A stretch of 12,259 bases of DNA from an uncultured Erysipelotrichaceae bacterium (GCA_902803685.1 CADCQR010000134.1:1-12259); one strand, 5' to 3'; shown: positions 1-8,108, counted from the first letter of the stretch. The notes: generated by a model from the sequence alone, not told the origin. Program-made: numbers and translations.

Positions 1-17
1 AAGGGTGTGTGATATAG

Positions 18-335
18 ATGAATAATTATTTAATACCGGCTAATACAAAGAATGGAAGATTGATTTTAGGTATTTTTAGACCATTTGATTTGATACTATT
101 TTTATCTGGGGTTTTAGTTTCTGTTTCTCTTTTGGCATTTATGCCTTTATCTTCAACTTTTGTAACTATATTAATATTAAGTCCAGCAATAATCTGTGCA
201 TTCTTAGTAATGCCAATACCTTATTATCATAATATGTTAACTGTGTTAATTGAAATATATGATTTTATGAAAAATAATTATGGTCAAGAATATGTTTGGA
301 AAGGTTGGTGCTATAGAGTTGGCAAAGGCAAGTAG
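18..335 (+). CDS. PrgI-family type IV secretion membrane protein
   Basis: Encodes a 105-residue protein with a short polar N-terminus, a hydrophobic hairpin at about residues 22-68 (two membrane segments separated by a short polar turn), and a cytoplasmic tail with a Trp-rich end (VWKGW). This size, topology and position directly before TrsD/VirB4-like genes match the PrgI family, the probable VirB3-like inner-membrane partner of VirB4 in Gram-positive conjugation systems. The ATG is preceded by a G-rich stretch (AAGGGTGTG) that can serve as a ribosome site. The gene starts only 17 bases into the window, so its promoter and any earlier operon genes lie outside. Its 3' end overlaps the next gene in another frame, which suggests coupled translation. 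The family call rests on topology, size and context, because PrgI proteins are weakly conserved in sequence. Confidence 0.8.
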   Translation: MNNYLIPANTKNGRLILGIFRPFDLILFLSGVLVSVSLLAFMPLSSTFVTILILSPAIICAFLVMPIPYYHNMLTVLIEIYDFMKNNYGQEYVWKGWCYRVGKGK

Positions 336-864
336 AAAATTTACAGAGGATTGGTTGCCTCTTAGAGGAATTCAAAATGGAATGATTATAACATCTCATA
401 ATGATAAAGTATCTGGTGTTAAAGTAACTCCTAGGAATATATTTATATTAGATCAATCTATGCAAGACAATATTTTAATAAGCTTGAAAAACTTTTATAA
501 TATGTTAGATTTTGAGTTTTGGCTAGTGGTTGCTGACAGACCTGTTGATATATCTGTATATATGTCACAATTACAATTACTTTTTAATGAAAGTCAAACT
601 CCATCAATTAGAAAGCTTATAATGCAAGATATTAATAAGGCTCAAAGTTTTATTAACAACAATATTGTTGATACTGAGTATTACTTCTTATTTAAAGCTA
701 AAGATCCAGATTTGATTCAAAAGAGGGTAAGACTTATGATAAATGGCTTAGCTCAATGTGGATTAAATGCTTCACAAGTAACTAATAGTGATTTAAGAGT
801 TATTTTAGAAAACTTCTTAAATGGTGGAAGCAATACAGAATTTGGGACGGTGATGCCAGCATGA
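280..864 (+). CDS. TrsD-like conjugation protein (VirB4 N-terminal-like module)
   Basis: Encodes up to 194 residues, soluble, without membrane segments or Walker motifs. The segment beginning EDWLPLRGIQNGMI resembles the start of TrsD/TraC/VirB4-type conjugation ATPases (pattern: W-L-P-I-x-x-I-x-x-G-I-I). It is followed directly by the ATPase gene, with stop and start overlapping in ATGA at 861-864. The arrangement is like the trsD-trsE pair of staphylococcal conjugative plasmids, where the early VirB4-type module is a separate protein. The start is uncertain. ATG 280 gives the longest product but lacks a Shine-Dalgarno site. ATG 292 is alternative. TTG 319 has a GGTTGGTG stretch 8 bases upstream and would reduce the overlap with the preceding gene to 17 bases. 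The product is expected to act on the cytoplasmic face of the channel together with the VirB4-like protein. Confidence 0.75.
   Translation: MVKNMFGKVGAIELAKASRKFTEDWLPLRGIQNGMIITSHNDKVSGVKVTPRNIFILDQSMQDNILISLKNFYNMLDFEFWLVVADRPVDISVYMSQLQLLFNESQTPSIRKLIMQDINKAQSFINNNIVDTEYYFLFKAKDPDLIQKRVRLMINGLAQCGLNASQVTNSDLRVILENFLNGGSNTEFGTVMPA
861..864 (+). other. ATGA stop/start overlap coupling TrsD-like and VirB4-like genes
   Basis: The TGA stop of the TrsD-like gene (862-864) overlaps the ATG start of the VirB4-like gene (861-863). No clear Shine-Dalgarno sequence precedes the ATG, so re-initiation by ribosomes finishing the upstream gene is the likely route. This would keep the two halves of the ATPase at equal dosage. 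Confidence 0.8.
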
Positions 865-2651
865 GTATAGGAATTAGAAGTCAATTAGCTCCTAAGGGCT
901 TGGAATTTTCGATGAGCGATTTCTTTATAAGCGATAAGTATGCTACTATTATGACAGTGGTATCATATCCGAAATATATTTCTCCTGGATATCTATCATC
1001 TTTAACAAATATGTCTGGAATTAAGGTTGTTGTTAAACATATTCCTGTTCCATTCAGTGATATGTCAAAGATGTTAAATAGGCAAGTAGCTGATTTAAAG
1101 GAAAAGTATAGAAACGAAAGAGATCAGACCTTAAAGGAAAGAATAAGGCAAGATGCTGAAAGTTTGGAATACTTTACATCTATGTTAGCTGGTTCCCAAG
1201 CTAGAATATTTGATTTTCAAATGCACATAATGATTACTGCTGATACTAAAGAACAGTTGGAATTAAAGAAAGTCAATGTAAAAAACTATTTAGATGCGAT
1301 GGAGTTAAGAGCTGTATCATTACGTTTTGAACAAGAAAAGGTATTAAAATCAATATTACCAATCTTTCCATCACAGGATATTGAGCAAAGAATAGGTACG
1401 CCAATACCTTCTGTTACAATAGCTGCTATGTATCCATTTATTTTTGATAGTATTAAAGACCCTGGATTATCTACGTTACTTGGTGTAGACTTTTCAGGTG
1501 GTGTTATTTTATTTAATCAATTTTTATACAAAATTAGGAAAGAAAACAATAGAAATAATGCTAATATGATAATTTTAGGAACATCTGGTTCAGGTAAATC
1601 TACGGCAGCTAAGTTAATGCTTAGAACTCATATTCGAAACGGATGTCAAATAGTTATAATTGATCCGGAGGATGAGTTTAGGGAAATAACTTATGCTTTT
1701 GGTGGAGATACTGTTGATATTGGAAAAGGTGGAGAATTTGGGTTAATAAATCCACTAGAAGTTGTTATAGATGCTGATGAAGAAGAAATTGCTCAAGGAT
1801 TAGGTCATTCTGTTATTACAAGAACTTTACAATTTTTGAGAGGATTTATGAAGTATTATGATCCATCAACACCAGAGGATGTTCTTAATATGTTTAGTGA
1901 AGTTGTTCAAGATACGTATAAAAGATTTGGAATAGATTATACATCTGATTTTACACATTACACATCTAAAGATTATCCAACATTTAGTGATGTTTATGCT
2001 ACAATAAGGGGTAGATTGATGTCCTTAACCGATCAGACACAAGAAAGGGATATTTTAGAAAGACTTGAATTGAAAGTAAGGCCATTAACTAGGGAATTAA
2101 AATTTTATTTTGATGGACATACAACACTTAGAAGAGATAGTGACTTTATGGTATTTAACATAAAGGAATTAATGAATAGTGATTCTAATGTTAGAAATGC
2201 TTTGTTCTTTAATGTTTTAAAATATGCATGGGGTCTATGTCTTGATTCTAGTGTAGATACAGTATTAATGGTTGATGAGGCACATGTATTATTGGGCGAT
2301 AGTAATGTTCAAGGTGCAGACTTTTTGGCACAGGTACAAAGGCGTGCTAGAAAATATAATACTGGTACAATAATAATTACACAACAGCCTAGTGATTTTT
2401 CAAATCCACAAGTTATTACACAGGGTAAAGCTATATTTGATAATGCTTCATACTATTTGGTAATGGGATTAAGAAAGCAAGCAACTGAAGATCTTGCACT
2501 ATTAATTGATTTAAATGAAAGCGAGAAAGAAAGTATCAAACGTTATTCGCAAGGTGAAGCACTATTTGTTTGCGGTAATAGACGTATGAGAATTAATGTA
2601 GCCGTGACAAAAGAAGAACTTGAATCATTTGGCGATGGTGGTGGCTTTTAA
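861..2651 (+). CDS. VirB4/TrsE-type conjugation ATPase
   Basis: Encodes a 596-residue VirB4-family ATPase, the motor that energises assembly and transport in type IV secretion. Residues 1 to about 210 are a mixed alpha/beta region with a charged helical stretch near residues 72-105. The C-terminal ATPase domain shows Walker A GTSGSGKST at about residues 240-248, then IVIIDPEDEF and GLINPLE, both typical of VirB4 proteins. Walker B is VLMVDEAH at about 468-475 (Asp472, Glu473), followed by a TIIITQQPSDF segment resembling the conserved Gln-containing motif of this group. All key nucleotide-binding residues are intact. The product is shorter than the roughly 800 residues of fused VirB4 proteins because the N-terminal module is encoded separately just upstream. 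It has no membrane segment and should be a peripheral protein held at the membrane by the PrgI-like partner. Confidence 0.93.
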   Translation: MSIGIRSQLAPKGLEFSMSDFFISDKYATIMTVVSYPKYISPGYLSSLTNMSGIKVVVKHIPVPFSDMSKMLNRQVADLKEKYRNERDQTLKERIRQDAESLEYFTSMLAGSQARIFDFQMHIMITADTKEQLELKKVNVKNYLDAMELRAVSLRFEQEKVLKSILPIFPSQDIEQRIGTPIPSVTIAAMYPFIFDSIKDPGLSTLLGVDFSGGVILFNQFLYKIRKENNRNNANMIILGTSGSGKSTAAKLMLRTHIRNGCQIVIIDPEDEFREITYAFGGDTVDIGKGGEFGLINPLEVVIDADEEEIAQGLGHSVITRTLQFLRGFMKYYDPSTPEDVLNMFSEVVQDTYKRFGIDYTSDFTHYTSKDYPTFSDVYATIRGRLMSLTDQTQERDILERLELKVRPLTRELKFYFDGHTTLRRDSDFMVFNIKELMNSDSNVRNALFFNVLKYAWGLCLDSSVDTVLMVDEAHVLLGDSNVQGADFLAQVQRRARKYNTGTIIITQQPSDFSNPQVITQGKAIFDNASYYLVMGLRKQATEDLALLIDLNESEKESIKRYSQGEALFVCGNRRMRINVAVTKEELESFGDGGGF

Positions 2652-2660
2652 TTATATTTA

Positions 2661-2683
2661 GGAAGGAGTAGGTGATTAAAATG
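2661..2683 (+). promoter_or_regulatory. Ribosome binding site fixing the hydrolase start at ATG 2681
   Basis: GGAAGGAG (2661-2668) and an overlapping-type GGTGAT (2671-2676) lie before ATG 2681. The in-frame GTG at 2672 sits inside this ribosome site, only 3 bases after GGAG, and is an unlikely start. ATG 2681 is therefore preferred, giving 747 residues. Confidence 0.7.
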
Positions 2684-4924
2684 TCAGAATATAAAAGTAC
2701 TAGAAATAATAATTCAGATTCATCTACTGATTCCGATTCAACAAAAAAAGTAGCTAAAACAGCAGCAAAGGGAGCCGGTGCTTATTTTGGAGGAGCGGCT
2801 GGCGCCAAAGCTGTAGATCTTGCGTCAAAGACTAAGGCAGGAGATGCGCTACTTAACAAAGGAGCAGATATTCTTGATAAAGTACCAGGGGTTAAAAGCG
2901 CTGCTGAAAAGTTAGATAAAAGTGGTGCTCTTGATAAGGCTGATAAAGCATTGAATATGGCTAATGCCGCAAAGGGTTCACCAGGTGCGTCAAAAGCTAA
3001 CGGAATGAAGCCAGCTGGTGAAGCAAAAGATTCTGCAGGGGGAGGCCTTTCTTCCTCTTTTTCTGATGACAAATTTAATTCATCTAGAAAGAAAAACAAA
3101 GATGGTGAAGATTCTTCGGAGAGTGATTCATCAACAGATGCTAAAGGTAATATTAATGTACCAAAAATGGTTAAAATTTCCATTATTGTTTTAACCCCAA
3201 TACTATTAATTTTATTGATGGTTTTAATAATTGTAGTAGCAGTATTGGGAACTGTTAGTCAGATAACAGATTTATTTGGAATAAGTATAGAGTTTGGTTT
3301 ACCAAGTGGTGAGCAAACTGTAAATGCTAGTGATGCGGGACAGGCATTTTATAAAAGGGTTCATAGTGTAGTAGATGAATATTCTCAAAATAATAAGAGC
3401 GTAGATCCTTTAAAAATTGTTTCAACATATGTTGTAATTAATTTTCATGATAAGGATTATGATTATGACTATATGACTATTTCTAGGATTAAAGAAATTG
3501 CCGATGCTACTATTGATGAAAATGGTATATATTCGGAGGAAATATTTAGGTCAAATTTAAAAAATAAGATATTTAAGAAATATTTTCCAGGCAAATCAGA
3601 AAATACTAGAGAAGAGTATGTTGAAGAGGTTTTCAAAATAATTTCTGATTATTATGAAGCTATAGGATATGACAAACAGCAAAATTGTACTGCATTAGGA
3701 GCCTGCTCGTACAATATAAAGGGATTTTATATATATGGTAAAGGTAATGTTAATAAGAACATGAATATTAATAGTCTTAAAGTCCGCCTAATGGAGTCTG
3801 GATATGCAAGTGGGCATGATTACGGAGGAACTTTTGGCAAGCCTTTAGCTGGAGAAGAATTAGTTGATTTTGAAAAGTATATATTAGGTGTTGCATATGC
3901 AGAAATCGGATCTGGTGTTCCGGACGAAGCTATAAAAGCACAGATGGTTGCTGCTAGAAGTTATATCTTAGCTCGTCCAACTGACATGGGTGGTTGGCGA
4001 AAGATACAGCAAGAAAATGGTGGTTATGTTATTCAGGTTGCTGCTAGTACGCAAGATCAAGTATATTGTGATCCTGACAAAGGTTGTTCTGGAACTGATG
4101 GTCAATGGGGAATGGTACATAGTGGATTATCATATGCTGGTAATTATAAAAAAAATCCTTTGCCTTCTAATTCTAGACTAAGAACACTTGCAAATGAAAC
4201 GGAAGGTGAGCTTTTAGTTAACTCACAAGGCTATGTCGTATATGCTGGCTTTACACAAAAAGAACAAAATATTATGATTAATTTAGCAAAACAGGGTTAT
4301 AACTATAAACAGATTTTGCTGAATATTTATAATAGTTCTACAAGACCACTAGGTGCTTCTGATATAACTAAGATGTCATGTAATAATACAGCTGCAACGT
4401 GTGCTAATGGTGTTACTGGTGATTATGCATCTTGGAAGCAATATAAAGGTAAATGGATAGATACTCCGATGGGAAATAGCGGAAGGACTATAAAGAATAT
4501 TGGATGTTTGGTAACATCCGTATCAATGCAAATTGCTAGAAGCGGCGTTCCAACTAATATTCAAGGCGAGTTTAATCCGGGAACGTTTGTAGAATATCTA
4601 AATACACATGGTGGTTTTGCCTCAGGAGGTAATTTACTTTGGGCAGGTCCAACGGCAGCGGCACCAAGATTTAAATTCGTAAATAAAATGTATGTGTTAG
4701 GTTATAGTCAACAACAAAAGCTTAATACACTAGCCAATTTATTAAATCAAGGTTATTATGTTGTTGCTGAAGTAAAAGGAAATACTGGACAGCACTGGGT
4801 TGCAGTCGTTTCAGTTGATAATGGCAAAATAACTATGATGGATCCGGGAAGTGAATCTACCGATATGTGGGGAAGATATTACTGGGGAAATACTAGTACA
4901 TTCTCTTACTTTAAGGTAGTTTAA
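2681..4924 (+). CDS. Membrane-anchored SpoIID-like / C39-like putative cell wall hydrolase of the T4SS
   Basis: Encodes 747 residues with four parts. Residues 1 to about 160 are cytoplasmic, Ser/Asp-rich at both ends with an Ala/Gly/Lys-rich core. A strong membrane helix follows at about 166-196. Residues about 210-340 form a polar, probably helical linker domain of unknown function. Residues about 390-560 resemble the SpoIID/LytB domain: YILGVAYAEIGSG at 400-412, with Glu408 at the position of the SpoIID catalytic Glu, then EAIKAQMVAARSYILARP. The C-terminal part, about 590-747, looks like a C39-type papain fold, with Cys609 in GCLVTSVSMQ, His705 in GQHWVAVV and Asp721 in MMDPGS. SpoIID is a lytic transglycosylase and C39-like domains are cysteine peptidases, so the protein is inferred to cut glycan strands and peptides while the channel crosses the wall, the role of VirB1, CwlT or TraG in other systems. 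Three near Cys pairs outside the membrane suggest disulfides. The activities are inferred from motifs. Confidence 0.8.
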   Translation: MSEYKSTRNNNSDSSTDSDSTKKVAKTAAKGAGAYFGGAAGAKAVDLASKTKAGDALLNKGADILDKVPGVKSAAEKLDKSGALDKADKALNMANAAKGSPGASKANGMKPAGEAKDSAGGGLSSSFSDDKFNSSRKKNKDGEDSSESDSSTDAKGNINVPKMVKISIIVLTPILLILLMVLIIVVAVLGTVSQITDLFGISIEFGLPSGEQTVNASDAGQAFYKRVHSVVDEYSQNNKSVDPLKIVSTYVVINFHDKDYDYDYMTISRIKEIADATIDENGIYSEEIFRSNLKNKIFKKYFPGKSENTREEYVEEVFKIISDYYEAIGYDKQQNCTALGACSYNIKGFYIYGKGNVNKNMNINSLKVRLMESGYASGHDYGGTFGKPLAGEELVDFEKYILGVAYAEIGSGVPDEAIKAQMVAARSYILARPTDMGGWRKIQQENGGYVIQVAASTQDQVYCDPDKGCSGTDGQWGMVHSGLSYAGNYKKNPLPSNSRLRTLANETEGELLVNSQGYVVYAGFTQKEQNIMINLAKQGYNYKQILLNIYNSSTRPLGASDITKMSCNNTAATCANGVTGDYASWKQYKGKWIDTPMGNSGRTIKNIGCLVTSVSMQIARSGVPTNIQGEFNPGTFVEYLNTHGGFASGGNLLWAGPTAAAPRFKFVNKMYVLGYSQQQKLNTLANLLNQGYYVVAEVKGNTGQHWVAVVSVDNGKITMMDPGSESTDMWGRYYWGNTSTFSYFKVV

Positions 4925-4938
4925 TATAGGAGGCTAAC

Positions 4939-5706
4939 ATGAAGAATAATAAGGTGTACATATTTTTACTTATATTAATGCTAGCTTTCTTTTTTCTTAT
5001 GTATTTTACTATTGGTAAAAATCATATAGAAAAAAGTAATCAAGAGCTAACGTTATTGGTCGGTGATAATACGATATGGAATTATAGCAATCTTAATTGG
5101 TATAAGGTTAGTGATACAAGCATTCCACAATACAATTGGAAAAAATTTAAAATTTATTTAGATGGTATTTATAAGGATGATTATTATGTCTGGCATGATG
5201 ATAAATGGTATATTTTTGATGATAATAAACAACCTATAAATTATAGTGAAAAATTTTTGGGAGTAGTAGCCAATTATAATATTAAAGTGAAAGAATTTAT
5301 GCCTAAGGAAGTTGAGGATTCTGAAGTCATATACTCTTTTTTATCAAAAAAAGGTATTTCATCATCTACAGAATTAACTGTTAAAACTCAAACAACTTTT
5401 GATATTGACGACGATAACAATCAAGAAAAAATTTATATTGTTAGTAACGCTTTTGCAATTGACTTTTATCCAGATGAGATTTTCTCTTATGTTTTTATGG
5501 AAAAAAATAAAAAATTGTATGAAATATATGGATTTAAAGAAAAAAATAATTATAATAATGGTACCAAGCCATATATCAACTCAATATTAGATGTAGATGA
5601 TGATGGTCAGTATGAAATAATTGTAACGCTTGCACAATATAGTAATTTACCACAGGATAATAGGTTATATAAATTTACAAAAGATTCATTTAAACAAATC
5701 ATTTAA
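4939..5706 (+). CDS. Membrane-anchored extracellular protein with two Asp-rich putative Ca-binding loops
   Basis: Encodes a 255-residue protein that I do not recognise as a named family. A perfect AGGAGG lies 7-12 bases before the ATG. A hydrophobic helix at about residues 6-26 has no lipobox and the protein contains no Cys at all, so it is probably a bitopic anchored protein with the rest outside. The segment after the anchor is rich in Trp, Tyr and Asp. Two Asp-rich loops, DIDDDNNQE (155-163) and DVDDDGQYE (218-226), each followed by a hydrophobic beta-like strand (KIYIV, IIVTL), resemble FG-GAP/VCBS or EF-hand-like calcium loops. Position between the hydrolase and the coupling protein implies an accessory role in the secretion complex, perhaps surface contact or stabilisation. 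The size and anchor would also suit a VirB8-like protein, but nothing in the sequence supports that. Confidence 0.6.
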   Translation: MKNNKVYIFLLILMLAFFFLMYFTIGKNHIEKSNQELTLLVGDNTIWNYSNLNWYKVSDTSIPQYNWKKFKIYLDGIYKDDYYVWHDDKWYIFDDNKQPINYSEKFLGVVANYNIKVKEFMPKEVEDSEVIYSFLSKKGISSSTELTVKTQTTFDIDDDNNQEKIYIVSNAFAIDFYPDEIFSYVFMEKNKKLYEIYGFKEKNNYNNGTKPYINSILDVDDDGQYEIIVTLAQYSNLPQDNRLYKFTKDSFKQII

Positions 5707-5717
5707 AAATAGAATTG

Positions 5718-5746
5718 ATGACAGCTTAAAAAAGTTAATGTATAAT
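5718..5746 (+). promoter_or_regulatory. Probable internal sigma-A promoter before the coupling-protein gene
   Basis: ATGACA at 5718-5723 (5 of 6 matches to the -35 consensus) is separated by 17 bases from a perfect TATAAT at 5741-5746. It lies in the 62-base gap before the VirD4-like gene, which is the widest gap in the secretion operon. It would let the coupling protein and the last gene be expressed apart from the channel genes. TATAAT-like strings are common in AT-rich DNA, so this is moderate evidence. Confidence 0.5.
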
Positions 5747-5768
5747 AATTTAGAAAGGAAGTAGTATA

Positions 5769-8108
5769 ATGAAGTTTAAATTTCGAATGGATAAAGATGA
5801 TTTATTGATATTCCTTGCTTTTGCCTTGTTTTTACTTCTTATAGTATCTATAGGGGTAGTTAATTTATCAACTTTTGCTCAAGAGGGAAGATTGTCTGGG
5901 TTAAATCCTTTTCCGGCATTTGCGCCAGAGCATATAAAAGGAACACTTTTTATATATTTTTTATGTCTTGGTGGTTTATTTATAAGTGTTAACTCATACT
6001 TTTTTGATAGAGAAAAAGGTTTTGGTGTTACAACAGAAAAGAAAGATAAAGGATATTCTAGATGGGCAAAAGAAAAAGAAATAAAAGAAGAACTAGAAAT
6101 GGTAAAAATAGCTCAAGAGAACTCAAAAGCTTCTGGAATACCATTAATTTTGAATCAAGATGAAATGTGGATTGATAATAGTGATTATCATTCATTAGTT
6201 ATAGGTGCTACTGGGTCTGGTAAAACACAGACTGTTATTTTGCCACAGGTACATTCTCTTGCAAAAGCTAAAGAATCTATGATTATTACTGACCCAAAAG
6301 GTGAAATATATGAAAAGACAAGTAATATGTTACGTGCAAGGGGATATAAGGTATTATTATTAAATTTCCGTAATCCTCAAAACGGTAATTCATGGAATCC
6401 TATGGCTTTGCCATATCAAATGTATAAAGAAGGAAATCATGATAAGGCCATTGAGTTACTTGATGACTTAGCTCTTAATATTTTGTATGATGATTCAAAT
6501 AAGAACCAAGATCCGTTCTGGGAAAAAACATCAGCTGATTACTTCTCCGGTGTTGCATTGGGACTATTTGAAGATGCAAAGGAAAACGAAATAAATATCA
6601 ATAGTATTTCTCTTGCTACAACAGTTGGAGAAGAAAAATTTGGTGGTTCAACATATATTAAAGAGTATTTTGGAGCTAAAGATCCTAATAGTGCTGCTGC
6701 AATAAATGCTTCAAGTACCATAATGGCGCCATCAGAAACTAAGGGAAGTATTTTATCTGTATTTAAACAAAAAGTTAAATTGTTTGCTACTCGTGATAAT
6801 CTTAGTGAAATGTTATCATATAGTGATATAAAACTTGAGACTATAGGTGAGAGACCAACAGCTGTTTTTATAGTAATTCAAGATGAAAAGAAGACATATC
6901 ACTCTTTAGTTACAATATTTTTAAAGCAGGTCTATGAAACACTTATTGCCACGGCACAAAGACACGGTGGAAAATTACCAATAAGAACAAATTTCTTACT
7001 TGATGAGTTTGCTAATATGCCACCACTTAAGGATGTAACTACAATGATTACTGCTGCACGTTCAAGAAGAATCAGATTTACAATGATTATTCAGAACTTT
7101 GCACAACTTGATTCAGTTTATGGAAAAGAAGATTCGGAAACAATTAGAGGTAACTGTGGTAATACAATATATTTGATAACAACTGAACTTAAAGCTCTAG
7201 AAGAAATATCTAAAATGTGTGGTGAAGTTAAATCTAAAAAAGAAGACAAAACTGCGTCGACACCATTGGTTACTGTTTCTGACCTTCAGAGAATGAAGCA
7301 ATTTGAAGTAATTATTCTTAGATTAAGAAAGCAACCATTTAGGACAAAGTTTACACCATACTTTAAGATTAATTGGGGGAAGAAGTACCCAGAGGCAAAG
7401 TATCCAACGCGTCCAAAGCACACTGTTCATACATTTGATATAAAAGAATTTGTTAAAGCTAAGAAAAAACAAAAATTATTAGATATGATGAAAGCTGCTG
7501 ACAGTTCGGAGTTAGATTCACATGATAAATCTAATGGTCCGAATAAATTTGGTTTACCAGGAGCAAATGTTTTACCTTTCGATGGTATGCAAGAACCAAA
7601 TGCTGGAGGTTTGTTGTCACATAAATCCCTTGGTTCTTCTGGACAAAGTTTTGACAAGAATCCTTTTTTACCGCCATCGTTTCCAACTACTGTAAAAGAT
7701 AGTAGTAATCCTTTTGAGTCATCTCCATTTTCAACTGGTCCAAGTAGTAATAGTACTCCTCACTCGCCAGCAACATTTTCACCTAGTTCAAGTAATAATA
7801 GTAATTCTTTCTTGTCACCAAATAAAAATGAATCAAAAGTTGATTCTAACCTAAGTTTTGATGTTGATGAGTTAGTAAAAAAGATTGATGCTAAAATTGC
7901 ACAATTGGAAGAAGAAGAACGTACTGAAAAGGAAAAAGGGGTTAAAGACAATAATACAAGTAATAAGCAAGAGGTTAGTCCGAATGCAGCAAAAGAAAAT
8001 AAAGAAGAGGAAAAAGAAAAGACCGAAAGTGCAGTTAGTAAAAAGAATATTGATTTAAATGATGATATCGAAGATGATGATTTTTTTGATGATTTCTTTG
8101 ATAATTAG
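5769..8108 (+). CDS. VirD4/TraG-type coupling protein (T4CP)
   Basis: Encodes a 779-residue type IV coupling ATPase, which recruits substrate (usually the relaxase-DNA complex) to the channel. Two N-terminal membrane helices lie at about residues 11-33 and 57-77. The ATPase domain carries Walker A GATGSGKT at 146-153, IITDPKGE shortly after, and Walker B FLLDEF at 409-414 (Asp412, Glu413). These are followed by the ITAARSRRIRFTMIIQNFAQLD and RGNCGNTIYL regions typical of TraG/VirD4 proteins. The conserved part ends near residue 580. The last 180 or so residues are low complexity: a Ser/Pro/Asn-rich stretch, then a charged helix near 695-720, then a very acidic end, DDDFFDDFFDN. This tail resembles the beginning of the next protein. 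AAAGGA lies about 9 bases before the ATG, and a probable promoter lies further upstream. Confidence 0.93.
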   Translation: MKFKFRMDKDDLLIFLAFALFLLLIVSIGVVNLSTFAQEGRLSGLNPFPAFAPEHIKGTLFIYFLCLGGLFISVNSYFFDREKGFGVTTEKKDKGYSRWAKEKEIKEELEMVKIAQENSKASGIPLILNQDEMWIDNSDYHSLVIGATGSGKTQTVILPQVHSLAKAKESMIITDPKGEIYEKTSNMLRARGYKVLLLNFRNPQNGNSWNPMALPYQMYKEGNHDKAIELLDDLALNILYDDSNKNQDPFWEKTSADYFSGVALGLFEDAKENEININSISLATTVGEEKFGGSTYIKEYFGAKDPNSAAAINASSTIMAPSETKGSILSVFKQKVKLFATRDNLSEMLSYSDIKLETIGERPTAVFIVIQDEKKTYHSLVTIFLKQVYETLIATAQRHGGKLPIRTNFLLDEFANMPPLKDVTTMITAARSRRIRFTMIIQNFAQLDSVYGKEDSETIRGNCGNTIYLITTELKALEEISKMCGEVKSKKEDKTASTPLVTVSDLQRMKQFEVIILRLRKQPFRTKFTPYFKINWGKKYPEAKYPTRPKHTVHTFDIKEFVKAKKKQKLLDMMKAADSSELDSHDKSNGPNKFGLPGANVLPFDGMQEPNAGGLLSHKSLGSSGQSFDKNPFLPPSFPTTVKDSSNPFESSPFSTGPSSNSTPHSPATFSPSSSNNSNSFLSPNKNESKVDSNLSFDVDELVKKIDAKIAQLEEEERTEKEKGVKDNNTSNKQEVSPNAAKENKEEEKEKTESAVSKKNIDLNDDIEDDDFFDDFFDN
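7950..7963 (+). repeat. 14-bp direct repeat, copy 1 (VirD4 tail)
   Basis: AATAATACAAGTAA occurs here and again at 8130-8143, exactly 180 bases later and in the same reading phase (NNTS in both proteins). It is the clearest DNA-level trace of the similarity between the VirD4 tail and the N-terminus of the following protein. Confidence 0.7.

Noticed and set aside
861..864. Possible Mycoplasma-type code (TGA read as Trp)
   Set aside because: Read-through would add only two codons here. Everywhere else Trp is TGG and no gene contains an in-frame TGA, so the standard code fits.
2782..3183. 133-codon open frame on the - strand opposite the hydrolase N-terminus
   Set aside because: It lies wholly opposite a well-supported gene and mirrors its Ala/Gly/Ser-rich composition. 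There is no ribosome site and no recognisable domain.
3990..4181. Short + strand frames inside the hydrolase gene and inside the Asp-loop protein gene (5399-5590)
   Set aside because: Alternative frames within conserved coding sequence, without ribosome sites or protein-like composition.
4939..5706. VirB8-like channel subunit
   Set aside because: Size and single N-terminal anchor fit, but the Asp-rich loops and lack of any recognised NTF2-like pattern give no positive support.
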